From the NCBI RefSeq assembly GCF_023053635.1, contig NC_086179.1, forward strand, positions 14,601,501 to 14,665,500: a DNA stretch of 64,000 bases, written 5' to 3'. Made by a program: the position numbers and the translations under genes. This stretch comes from Elgaria multicarinata webbii. Lineage: Eukaryota > Chordata > Lepidosauria > Squamata > Anguidae. Shown piece by piece: positions 54,786 to 64,000 of the stretch. Each line of letters begins with the position of its first letter. The first letter of the stretch is position 1. The notes under the pieces were generated by a model that worked only from the letters and a program-made list of their open reading frames with translations, did no database searches and was not told where the DNA came from.

Positions 54786-55570
54786 CTCTACCAGTTTCTT
54801 AGGAACATGGTTTTGCACTCATCTGCTGCTTGTGGCTTTCCCTTAAGCATCTGGTTGGCTGCTTTGGAAACAGAATACTGGCCTAGATAGGTCTCCTGTA
54901 GGGGTGTGCAAGGACCCCCCCGCTCCGCCCCGCGGGCCGATCCGAAAATTTTGGATCGGCCCACTCCGCGCTGCTCCACCCATACTCCGCTCCTCTTCGC
55001 CGCGGAGCTCCGGCTCCGAATCGGAGCTCTGCAGTGGAGGGGAGTGGCGCCAGGTAAGGCCAGGAGAGGAGGGTGGGAGGTTTACCGAGCCCTGCCGCCA
55101 TCGCTGCCCACGCGGCGACGGCGGCAGAGCCCGGTAAGGGACCAAGGGGGAGGGGGGCCTTACCTGCCTCCGTCCGCGGTCCGTCGGCGTCTTCAATTGA
55201 CCCAGATTTCCTGGTTGAACCGCGGGCTCAATTGAAGATGCCGACGGACCGCGGACGGAGGCAGGTAAGGGAGAAGAGGGCGGGGGTGTTACCGGGCCCT
55301 GCCGCTGTCGCCGCATGGGTGACAGCGACAGCGGCAGGGCCCGGTAAACCCCACTTACCTTTCTGGCGGAGCTCCGGATCGAGGCGAAGGATCCGCCTTC
55401 ACCTCGATCCTCTTCGCCACGCTCCGCCGGCCCCCCAATCCTCTTCACCACTGCCTTAAGGGCAGGCGAAGCCCCCCGCTCCGCTTCTAATTCGCCGGTC
55501 CGATTAGAAGCTGAGCACATCCCTAGTCTCCTGATGCAGAAGAGCCCTTCCTATCAGGCAGTCATATAGA
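54786..55570 (+). mobile_element. CR1/L3-type 3' end split by hAT
   Basis: 54,786-54,898 (tttgcactcatctgctgc, actggcctagatagg) and 55,534-55,570 (atgcagaagagcccttcc) form one CR1-type terminus, interrupted by the family Q element at 54,899-55,525. Confidence 0.78.
54899..55525. mobile_element. hAT element, family Q
   Basis: TAGGGGTGTGCAAGGACC to GAGCACATCCCTA. The exact 8-bp duplication GTCTCCTG lies at 54,891-54,898 and 55,526-55,533. The interior is G+C-rich with large inverted blocks (ccgcggtccgtcggc and its inverse). Open frames of up to 225 codons are by-products. Confidence 0.93.
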
Positions 55571-56296
55571 TGTCAATTGTTGGGATCTCAGTACAAAAAA
55601 CAGCAGGGGAATGATGTTATTGACCAGACCAAAGCAAGTTAAAATGTAAGGCTGCAAATATTTGACACTGCAGGCTAGTTAATTTTCAACTTATTGGGAC
55701 ATAAAGATTAAAGTCAAATCAGGAGACACCACTCAACAGATTCCCAAACTTCACAGCAATCTCAGTAAGTGAATGACAATATTTATTTATTTATTTATTT
55801 ATTGCATTTATATCCCGCCTTTTTTCCTCCAAGAAACCCAGGGCGGCATACATAATCCTCTTCCTGTGCTCCGTTTTACTGATTTTTCTAATGCTTTTCA
55901 GTTCAGGTTGGTTTGATATTGGTGGCCAGATGGACAGAGAAAAAGTCCTTGCCTCGAGTAACAACCTTGTGTGCAGAAATCAGCAGATGCAGGTTTCTGT
56001 GGGGTGGGGATAAACATAATCACCTGCTGAAGGACTTCACATCAAGCTGCGTGGGCTGGTTGAAAAGTTAGCAACCCTGCATTTGAATAGGAAAGGCTGC
56101 CGTGCAAAGTTATAGACTGCTTGTATGAGTTCCAGAATAAGTGATGTTACTAGGATCATGCCTATTGGGTTAGACCAGGAATGGGCAGAAGGTTGATCTG
56201 GATCTACTGGTAGATACCAGAGTGATTTGAAGTAGATTGGTAAGGGTGTCTGATTCTCAATTGTTAACAGCAGCAGCAGCAAAAAGATGCCCTCCC
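55571..56296. other. mostly unassigned; SINE tail at 55,781-55,850
   Basis: The tail (tatttatttattgcattt, atcccgcc, tcctccaagaaaccc) is the inverse of the Sauria-type SINE end at 46,915-46,974. Confidence 0.55.
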
Positions 56297-56512
56297 AGTG
56301 GAAGCTGGTGGCTCCATTTTCCATCAGGCTGTGAATTCATTCTGTGTTTCCGTCAGGACCAGCCAGAACTCTAAAGGAGTTGTCCAAGTTGGTGAACCTA
56401 GTGTGAGGACAAGATTCAGCAACTTGGGTAGCTCCTTTAGAGTTCTGGCTCGTTCTGATGGAAACACAGAATGGAATCACAGCCCTACTGAAATTGGAAC
56501 CACCAGCCTCCA
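56297..56512. mobile_element. palindromic MITE (agtggaagctggtggctc ends)
   Basis: Same family as 28,878-29,092; inner arms cagaactctaaaggag and ctcctttagagttctgg. Confidence 0.8.
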
Positions 56513-56548
56513 ATGCTCCCTTACCTCCTCCCACCACACACATTCAAT

Positions 56549-56962
56549 CCTAGAATCATGGAATAGTAGAGCTAGAAGGGTCCTATAAGGCCATTGAGTC
56601 CAACCCCCTGCTCAGTGCAGGAATCCACCTTGAGCATTCCTGAAAGATGGCTGTCCAGCTGAGTCTTGGATGCCTCTAAGTGTGGGAGAGCCCACAACCT
56701 CCCTAGGTAGTTGGTTCCATTGTCGTCCTGCTCTAAAAGTCAGGAAGTTTTTTTCTGATGTCCCGCTGGAATCTGGCTTCCCGTAACTTGAGCCCATTAG
56801 TCCATGTCCTGCACTGTAGAATGACCGAGAAGAGATCCTGGCCCTCCTCCGTGTGACAACCTTTCAAGTATTTGAAGTGTATTATCATGTCTCCCCTCAA
56901 CCTTCTCTTCTCCAGGCTAAACATGCCCAGCTCTTTCCATCTCTCCTCATAGGGCTTTGTTT
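56549..56962 (-). mobile_element. CR1 LINE 3' portion, minus strand
   Basis: The inverse of the CR1 terminus (aatcatggaatagtagagc) and C-terminal frame. [20 protein letters not shown] reads on the minus strand near 56,865-56,924. Truncated at tttgtttcc, where the next repeat begins. Confidence 0.92.
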
Positions 56963-57180
56963 CCTATGCATGTTTAGACAGAAAAAAAGCCCTACAACTC
57001 CCAGCATTCCATAGCCAGCCATGCTGGGAACTGTAGGACTTTTAAAATTTAAATATGCATAAGATTGCTTCTTCCTCCTCTTCTCCTTTTCTCTTCTCTG
57101 ATATGTCAAATATGGTTGGCTGAGAGATGCTGAGAGTTGTAGGACTTTTTTTCTGGCTAAACATGCATAGCACTGCACCC
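56963..57180. mobile_element. two short palindromic MITE copies (tatgcatgttta type)
   Basis: ctatgcatgtttagacag to aaatatgcataagattgc, then a half copy ending ctaaacatgcatagcac. Inner arms ccctacaactcccagc and ctgggaactgtaggac. Confidence 0.7.
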
Positions 57181-57721
57181 AAGGTTATACTGCTGAAATG
57201 AAGAGCTTCAACATACCTACGCATTTCCCTTGAATTCCCATATCCCATAGCGTATGAAAGCTGTTGTTGTTAGCTCCATCACACCATCATTATACGTCCA
57301 CCTCCCCCCTGTTCCAGTGCGTGCCCCAGGAGGGCTAGGCCAGGCTCTGCGACACTCATTTGGGGTGAGGTGGCCGGGTGGCCCTGCTCCTCGTCTTCCT
57401 GCTCCAGCACACGCCCCGGGAGGGCTGGGCCTGCTCCAGGCTCTGTGGCACTCGCTTGGGGGTTGCCGAGGGAGGCGGCTGGGTGACTATGTCATACTTC
57501 CGCGCCCCCAGCGGCCGCTCGGAGAACAACAAAAGAATCACACTTTCTGCTGTCCAAAATCCATCACTATTTTTTTGGAGGGGAAAGTGCAATCAAAGCA
57601 GGACGCATTGAGTACTTCGCCGTAACAGAAGCTTATAAGGTAGAAAACATCGGAGTCCTTTGCATGCAATTCGCAGTGATTGTACAGTATAACGCTGGTG
57701 TGATAGAGCTTGAAGAAAGCT
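57181..57721. other. unassigned, with an imperfect tandem duplication
   Basis: 57,310-57,365 and 57,395-57,460 are G+C-rich imperfect repeats (ccccaggagggctaggcc / ccccgggagggctgggcc). The frames through them look like composition artefacts. Confidence 0.5.
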
Positions 57722-57830
57722 TGTTTATTTATTAAATTTCTACATCACCTGATAGCCGAAGCTCTCTTGGCGGTTCACAAAAATTAAATCCATAATGTGT
57801 GCAGCATAAAATGTAAAACATGGAAGCTTA
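57722..57830 (-). mobile_element. L2 LINE 3' end, minus strand
   Basis: tttatttattaaatttctac, atagccgaagctctcttgg, ggttcacaaaaa. Confidence 0.8.
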
Positions 57831-58369
57831 AAGCCACATTGTAAAAGTACAACCAGAATAGAAACTTGGGGTAACCAGGAATGGATTTTTGTACGGAAGA
57901 ATTGTGAGCGCCGTTCAGTTCTGGTACGCAAAACAAATCCGTTGAACTCAACATTCTTTAATTCTAGATGTATGATTTCATTCCAAGGCTCTGCCTGGTG
58001 GATCTTTGGGTTCTAATAAAAACAAAAACAAAGTTGATCCTGCAAGCTTGACGTCTGCGCACCCCTGCTTCACACAGGGCCAAAAGTACTAGGAGGAATT
58101 CTTTCTTCCAAACATCTGGACTAAGAAAACATTCACATTCCAATAAGCACAGCAGTGGATTCATGAGATTTGCTGAAACCAGACGTAACACTGTAGTTCC
58201 GGTTGCCCCCTGCTACGCTCTACCAAAGTTCCTTTCGCTTTAATAGGCATGTGTGGCAGGGGAAAGCTTTATCTGTTGAATATATATCTACCATGTAGCT
58301 GAGTGATCAGATCTAATGGAGGACTACTGCACCCTTAATGAGAGTTATGTAGAAGACGGGATTTTATTT
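57831..58369. other. unassigned sequence
   Basis: No gene or repeat recognised. Confidence 0.5.
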
Positions 58370-58870
58370 TTTTTAATTGATTGATTGCATTTCTATACCA
58401 CTCAATAGCCAAAGCTCCCTGGGCAGTTCACAAAAATCAAAACCATTCAATATATAAAACAAACAGTATAAAAAGATGATATAAATATAAAAGCACAACC
58501 AGAATAAAATCAGCAGTAGTGCAGAAATACAAATTTAAAACAGCAAAGTTAAAATTAATTTATAGACTGTTAAATACTCAGAGAATAAAAAGCTATTCAC
58601 TTGGCATCTGAAAGAATATAGTGTAGATGCCAGGTGAAACTCCTTAGGGAGCTCATTCCACAGAAGGGGTGCCACAGCAGAGAAGGCCCTCCTCCTGGTA
58701 GCCACCTGCCTCACTTCCTTTGGCAGGGGCTCACGGAGAAGGACCCCTGAGGATGACCTTAGGGTCCAGGCAGGTACATATGGGAGGAGGCGTTCCTTCA
58801 GATAGCCTGGCCCCAAGCCATTTAGGGCTTTAAAGGTTAATACCAGCACTTTGAATCGGGCCCGGTAGGA
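58370..58870 (-). mobile_element. L2 LINE 3' end, minus strand, open frame
   Basis: On the minus strand, 58,849-58,535 is open and reads LVLTFKALNGLGPGYLKERL, RRAFSAVAPLLWNELPKEF and FRCQVNSFLFSEYL, the L2 C-terminus. The 3' UTR and an A+T-rich tail follow toward 58,370. Confidence 0.92.
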
Positions 58871-59011
58871 TAAAAGTTATGGAAATCCTAGTAGAATTTT
58901 GTCTTGTCCATGAGTCTAGATAATAATCAATGAATCTCAAGTTGAAAAGAGGCTTTAGAGGATGGGAGCTGAAAAAGCATTGTTCTAAGTCTGCCATGAA
59001 TATGTTGGTAT

Positions 59012-59296
59012 TAAGGTGACCATATGGAAAGGATAGGGCTCCTGTATCTTTAGCAGTTGTATAGAAAAGGGAGCTTCAGCAGGTGTCATTTGTATGCATG
59101 CAGCACCTGGTGAAATTCCCTCTTCATCCCAACAGTGAAAGCTGCAGGAGCCCTGCCCTCTGTTGTATCTGTTGGGATGAAGAGGGAATTTCACCAGGTG
59201 CTGCATGCATGCAAATGACACCTGCTGAAATTCCCTTTTCTATACTACTGTTAAAGATACAGGAGCCCTGTCCTCCTTCTCATATTGGTCACCCTA
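59012..59296. mobile_element. palindromic hAT MITE, family A
   Basis: TAAGGTGACCATATGG to CATATTGGTCACCCTA. The exact 8-bp duplication GTTGGTAT lies at 59,004-59,011 and 59,297-59,304. Confidence 0.94.
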
Positions 59297-59479
59297 GTTG
59301 GTATACTATGGGCCCATGTGAGTGTCCATCAGTACTGTTGTCCTGAAGATAAATGTTCTCCCCAAAGCTGAAGTAATTATGAATAAGTATACAGTGGGAG
59401 AGTTCAATAGCTAGGTGTGGAAGAAATCAAGTCCACACTGAGTTTTGGGGTCCAAAACACATACTGAGAGCATTATTGA

Positions 59480-60053
59480 CAGGGTGACTTATAATAGGGT
59501 GACCATATGAAAAGGAGGACAGGGCTCCTGTATCTTTAACAGTTGCATAGAAAAGGGAATTTTTGCAGGTGTCATTTGTATATATGGAGAACTTGGTGAA
59601 ATTTCCTCTTTATCACGCCAGTTAAAGCTGTAGGTCCCCCGCCCTCTCTTAAACCTGTTCACTCTAGCATAGGTCCTGCAGCTTTAACTGTTGTGATGAA
59701 GAGGGAATTTCATCAAGTTCTCCATATATACAAATGCACCTGCTGAAATTCCCTTTTCTATGCAACTGTTAAAGATATAGGAGCCCTATCCTCCTTTTCA
59801 TATGGTCACCCTACCTATCATGCAGCCCCTGGTGAAATTCCCTTTTCATCACAACAGTTAAAGCTGCAGGAGTTATCCTAGAGTGACCAGATATGAAAGA
59901 GGACTGGGCTCCTGCAGCTTTAACTGTTGTGATGAAGAGGGAATTTCACCAGGTGCTGCATGCATACAAATGACACCTGCAGAAATTCCTCTTTTCAATA
60001 AAACTGTTAAAGGTCCATGAGCCATGTCCTTCTTTTCATATAGTCACACCCTA
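59480..60053. mobile_element. family A hAT MITE, host of a second copy
   Basis: Its left end cAGGGTGAC lies at 59,480-59,488. The rest continues at 59,814 (atgcagcccctggtg) and ends TAGTCACACCCTA. The flanks ATTATTGA and TTAATTGA agree at six of eight bases. Another family A copy interrupts it. Confidence 0.82.
59495..59813. mobile_element. family A hAT MITE, nested in another copy
   Basis: TAGGGTGACCATATG to CATATGGTCACCCTA, 319 bp. The short flanks CTTATAAT and CCTATCAT agree at six of eight. Confidence 0.88.
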
Positions 60054-60400
60054 TTAATTGATAAAGTAACAAGCTGTATTACTTTATGATGTGGAGCTGC
60101 CCCTGTTGACTGCACATAGGCAGTGATTTTATAAAGAAACTTAACAAGACAAGGAGCTCATTCCTCAAGTCAAAACAGGAAACCAAGATTATCTTTAGTC
60201 TAACACATGTCCCTTATCAGCAGCGGTCAACAGTTGTAAATTTTGATGCAGATACAACCATCAGCATTTTAGCAAAATGCAAGCTTGTAAGGTTTTAGTC
60301 TAAGCACTCTCCCATCACCTTTAGCAACTTACAGAGTTTGGTCAAGGCCTGAAAGAATGTCAAGAGACAAAGCACAAGAAACTTTCTTTTATTCCACACA
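60054..60400. other. unassigned, possibly degraded Penelope-like
   Basis: It lies downstream (minus strand) of the Penelope-like reverse-transcriptase fragment but has no readable motif. Confidence 0.4.
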
Positions 60401-60712
60401 GGTACGCTGTGAACCATCAGTGATGATATTCCTGATGGCTTGCAATCCGTCTTTGTGGGGGATGTTGATATAGAGGACCGCCCTCAACACCTATGGTAGC
60501 TAGGATGGTGTTTTCTGAGAGATTATCAATGGACTGGAGTTTCCTCAGGAAGTCAATTGTATTCTATATATGAGTATCGGTAGCATGAAATCTGAGAATG
60601 GAGTCCATATAGCCAGACACCCCAACTGCGATGGGTGTCCAAGGTTGCTTGGTTTGTATATCTTGGGTTGGAGATAGCAGTTGCCTGGACAAGATTCCTG
60701 AGATGTGTCCAG

Positions 60713-62899
60713 TAGGCATGTGCTCCGCTCCGATTAGGAGCGGAGAAGCAGTAGCGGATTGGCCTGCTCCGCCTTACCCAGAGGTGGAGTAGAAGCGGAC
60801 CGCGGACCCCTAGAAGCAAGGCGAAGAGAAGCGGACATTTTTCGGAGCTCCTAGTTCAGGCGGAGCGCTCCGATCGCCATCTTGAAACATTTCGCCCATA
60901 GGATTGCATTGCGGAAAACAATCGGGGATAACTGGGCTGACTTTGAAGCTATCGTTCTGGAAATTCTTGTGCACAGAGAGTCATGGATGGGGGTCATTTT
61001 GAGACTACTCTCACCTCTCTGCGTCGTGCGGGTCACGTGCTAGAATTTTTTACAAATCGGGTCAACAAACAGGGACAGCGCGGCTCAAACGGCGGTTTTC
61101 GGCTTTTCGCCCATAGGATTGCATTGAGGAAAACAATCGGGGATAACTGGGTTGATTTTTAAGCTATCGTTCTGAAAATTCTTGTGCACAGAGAGTCGTG
61201 GATGCGGGTCATTTTGAGACTACTCTCACCTCTCTGCGTGGTGCGGGTCGCACGCTAGAATTTTTGGAAAAATCGGCGGGAAAAATACCTTTTTCAAAGG
61301 GCTGAGGGGCAGAGTCAGCTCCCGCTCATGATGATCCCCAAGTTGGAGGAGGGCATAGGCAAAACAGGTAACTTGGGATTCTGGGAAACTTCTCTTTCTT
61401 CATCTGAACGGACTTTTCCCAGTGTTTTTTAAAACAGTAGCCCCACCAAATGCACAAACACAACCTGAAATCATATACTAAGCCAAGAATAAGAGATAGA
61501 AACACAGCACTGCTACCCACCCTAACTTTGGGGAACAACTGAAAAGATGTGGTGCAAGGGGATGAGCTCCCCTAGGGCATCTCATCGTGGATGTGCCCCC
61601 ACTCTCTCCTGCACTGGAAGGCCATTAGAGCCTTCCAAAGAGAGTAAAACGGTGGAGCAATGCCTATCATGAGTCGAAGTGAGCATTTACTTCTTAGTGG
61701 TGGAGCGATGCCTGTTATGAGTTGAAGTGAGCGTTTACTTCTCAAGCTCTTCTCACTCAGAGCTGTTGGTGAAGCAATGGCTTTCTTGAGCTGAACTGGC
61801 AGCTGCTTCCCTCTCCCCCGGGCACGTCCCCCTATTGCTGGTAAAAGACAGATATAGCCTTTTTTAAAAAATTCTTCTTGCTGTTTATTGAGCAACACTG
61901 CTGCTTTTAATTCCACCCCTCCTTCGTTTATTTATTTATTTATTCCATTTTATATGCATTACTGGCTTATCCTTGGCTCACTTCCTTATGCCCCCAGAAA
62001 TGCCAGCTGCATGCCTGCCTGCCTTCCCTCCCTCCTCCCCTGCCCACCTCGCAGGGGTGTTGTGTGTGTGTGGCTTTGACTCAGGGGAGAAGTCCTTCCT
62101 GCGCTCACTTGGAGTTTTGGAAGTTCCAAATTTAGCAGGTTTAAGCCCCACCAAAAAACAGGGGATGATGGGACTGCCTTGAGTCTGGGCGTGCGTATGT
62201 ATCCCTGGATAAGCTTTCATGGTGGTGAGTTTGAGGTTTTTTTTAACGTGCAAAATTGACGGAGCTATGGAAAGGGGTGTTGGATTTTCATAAATTCCCC
62301 AAAAATCAGGGGATGATGGAATTGCCTTGAGTCTGGGCATCCATGTGGACACATGGATAAGCTTTCATGGTGGCGAGTTTGAGGTTTCTAACGTGCAAAT
62401 TGACGGAGCTATGGAAAGGGGTGTGAATGGGGTGCCCGATTTTCAAAAATTCCCCAAAAATCAGGAGATGATGGGATTGCCTTGAAACTTGGCGTCCATG
62501 TGGACACATGGATAAGCTTTCATGGTGGTGAGTTTGAGGTTTCTAACGTGCAAATTGACGGAGCTATGGAAAGGGGTGTGAATGGGGTGCCCAATTTTCA
62601 AAAATTCCCCAAAAATCAGGGGATGATGGGATTGCTTTGAAACTTGGCGTGTGTGTGTATACCCCCATGAGGTGTCATGGTGCCAAACATGAGGTTTCTA
62701 ACTTGAACAGAAAAAAGGTTGTTTAATTTTTTAGCTTTCAATGCAACCCTATGGGGGGAAAAACGGAGCTCCGATCCGGATCCGGAGCTCCGAGCGGAGT
62801 GGAGCGGAAGTGGGCGGAGCGGGGGCGGGGCGAAGCGGCCCGCTCCAAAAATCGCAGATCTGCAAGTGAAGCGGAGCGGGGGGTCCGTGCACACCCCTA
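60713..62899. mobile_element. 2.2-kb hAT element, family Q, with inner satellites
   Basis: TAGGCATGTGCTCCGCTCC to GTGCACACCCCTA. The exact 8-bp duplication GTGTCCAG lies at 60,705-60,712 and 62,900-62,907. The interior has a 216-bp tandem duplication (60,893-61,265, unit starting cgcccataggattgc) and four copies of a 152-155-bp repeat (62,145-62,710). The terminal 150 bp resemble the shorter family Q copies. No transposase is recognised; frames at 61,572-61,916 and elsewhere match nothing I know. Confidence 0.92.
62145..62710. repeat. 155-bp tandem repeat inside hAT
   Basis: ccccaaaaatcaggggatg-type unit starts at 62,145, 62,297, 62,452 and 62,607. Each carries aacttggcgt or a relative, catggtgg, ggtttctaacgtgcaaa and gacggagctatgg. 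Confidence 0.92.
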
Positions 62900-62990
62900 G
62901 TGTCCAGGTTGTGTATTTCCTTCTGGTATTCCTCTCTGAGTGTAGGGTCCTGTAAAATGTATCACAACTTGTTAACAATGGCAACAGTAT

Positions 62991-63311
62991 TAGGGTGACC
63001 ATCTGAAAAGGAGGACAGGGCTCCTGTATCTTTAACAGTTGCATAGAAAAGGGAATTTCAGCTGGTGTCATTTGTATATATGGAGAACTTGGTGAAATTC
63101 CCTCTTCAGCATAACAGTTAAAGCTGCAGGAGCTATACTAGAGTGACCAGATTTAAAAGAGGGCAAGGTACCTGCAGCTTTAACTGTTGTGATGAAGAGG
63201 GAATTTCACCAGGTGCTGCATTAATACAAATGACACCTGCAGAAATTCCTCTTTTCAATACAACTGTTAAAAGTACAGGAGCCCTGTCTTCCTTTTCATA
63301 TGGTCGCCCTA
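62991..63311. mobile_element. palindromic hAT MITE, family A
   Basis: TAGGGTGACCATCTG to CATATGGTCGCCCTA. The exact 8-bp duplication AACAGTAT lies at 62,983-62,990 and 63,312-63,319. Inserted in the Penelope-like fragment. Confidence 0.94.
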
Positions 63312-63651
63312 AACAGTATCTCCTTTGTAAGCCTTGTGAATTTTGACACCATTATTGTTTTTGAGGCTGCTGATGGTATCACATTCTGCATAGGTGAGAT
63401 TGTGTGGCAAATAATGCTTTTTGCTGCTTACCTCAGCTTGGGTGTGCACCTGGAAGCACTTTCCATAGAAATCCAAACTAGGACTTTGGCCATCTGGAGG
63501 AGTCCATGCAGAATGTTCTTGTAACTGACCACGACAGGAACGTACCAAGCAACATTGTGAATTTATAAAACTACTCACTGACCCAGGCAGAGGAGACTGT
63601 TCTTTCATAGGGACTGTCCTTCTGTGCCACCAAATCCACACATATAAAACA

Positions 63652-64000
63652 TATGATGGTGCGACAACACTTAGAATACTGTGTACAGTTTTGGTCACCA
63701 CACCTAAAAAAGGATATTATAGAGCTAGAAAAAGTGCAGGAAAGGGCAACCAAAATGATTAAGGGGCTGGAGGGAAGGTTACAGCAACTGGGATTGTTTC
63801 GCTTGGAAAAAAGGAGGCTAAAGGGAGACATGATAGAGGTGTACAAAATTATGCATGGTATGGAGAATGTGGACAGGGAGACATTTTTCTCCCTCTCTCA
63901 AAATACTAGAACCGAGAGTCATCCCAGGAAACTGATTGGTGGAAGATCCATGACAAATAAAAGGAAGTACTTCTTCACACAGCGCAAAGTTAAATTATGG
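63652..64000 (+). mobile_element. CR1-clade LINE, runs off the window
   Basis: Same subfamily as 2,465-5,495, with the uninterrupted join cctaaaaaaggatattatag and agagctagaaaaagtgcagg, then the C-terminal frame and acttcttcacacagcgc. It continues beyond the right edge. Confidence 0.92.

Larger units (their letters stand above)
60400..63650 (-). mobile_element. Penelope-like retroelement fragments, cut by two hATs
   Basis: Minus strand in three pieces, 63,650-63,312, 62,990-62,900 and 60,712-60,400. Motifs in order: LPHNLTYAECDTISSLKNNN (about 63,340-63,400), EEYQKEIHNLD near 62,920, PKIYKPSNLGHP near 60,640, DFLRKLQSIDNLSENTILAT near 60,530 and INIPHKDGLQAIRNIITDG near 60,440. The last two correspond to the DV-LYTNIPHEDGL region of Penelope-like reverse transcriptases. 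Several frame changes and stops; inactive. The GIY-YIG endonuclease part was not seen. Confidence 0.7.

Noticed and set aside
54843-55520. 225-codon minus-strand frame
   Set aside because: It lies within a non-coding hAT element with perfect 8-bp duplications, and the opposite strand is equally open.
62145-62710. Regularly spaced repeats that might suggest a CRISPR array
   Set aside because: The period is 155 bp with no spacer/repeat alternation, and it lies inside a hAT element of a vertebrate genome.

Overview
The window is vertebrate nuclear DNA, most likely from a squamate reptile (a lizard is my best guess). It holds a Sauria-type tRNA SINE, a BovB-type LINE tail, many CR1 and L2 LINE copies, a decayed L1, Penelope-like remnants and hundreds of bases of hAT and PIF/Harbinger-like DNA elements. 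There are no operons or prokaryotic features. Codon use and splice signals are those of a vertebrate. Element assignments come from reading TIRs, target-site duplications and protein motifs by eye. Family names rest on recall of the families, not on a search.

One host gene is readable end to end: IAPP (amylin), on the minus strand, from a TATA box near 42,861 to a poly(A) signal near 24,660. A non-coding exon 1 (about 42,717-42,832), exon 2 (signal peptide and start of the propeptide, 42,198-42,294) and exon 3 (rest of the propeptide, mature 37-residue hormone and C-terminal flank, 25,022-25,193) join with matching phase to an 83-residue precursor. Intron 2 is 17.0 kb and is packed with transposons. 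A second coding sequence is an intronless copy of Cu/Zn superoxide dismutase (SOD1) at 10,275-10,754, with an open frame, all metal ligands and a 15-bp target-site duplication.

Layout. 1-831: 105-bp minisatellite. 2.4-9 kb: CR1 copies, one split by an hAT element that itself holds an L2 end. 9.6-11.7 kb: SOD1 retrocopy between palindromic hAT MITEs. 12.8-13.8 kb: CpG-rich Harbinger-like element that imitates a CpG island. 14.5-24.5 kb: MITEs, SINEs, and a 630-bp element present twice at about 97% identity. 24.6-42.9 kb: IAPP, with CR1, L2, L1, hAT and Harbinger-like insertions in its intron. 43-64 kb: gene-free repeat territory with a solo LTR, a SPIN-like hAT MITE, four hAT elements with exact 8-bp duplications, an internally deleted hAT with its transposase C-terminus, Penelope-like fragments cut by two hATs, and a CR1 that runs off the right edge.

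The most useful signal is the nesting: exact target-site duplications allow the insertions to be ordered in time and assign several unnamed palindromic repeats to hAT (8 bp) or PIF/Harbinger (3 bp). I saw no tRNA or rRNA gene and no CRISPR array.
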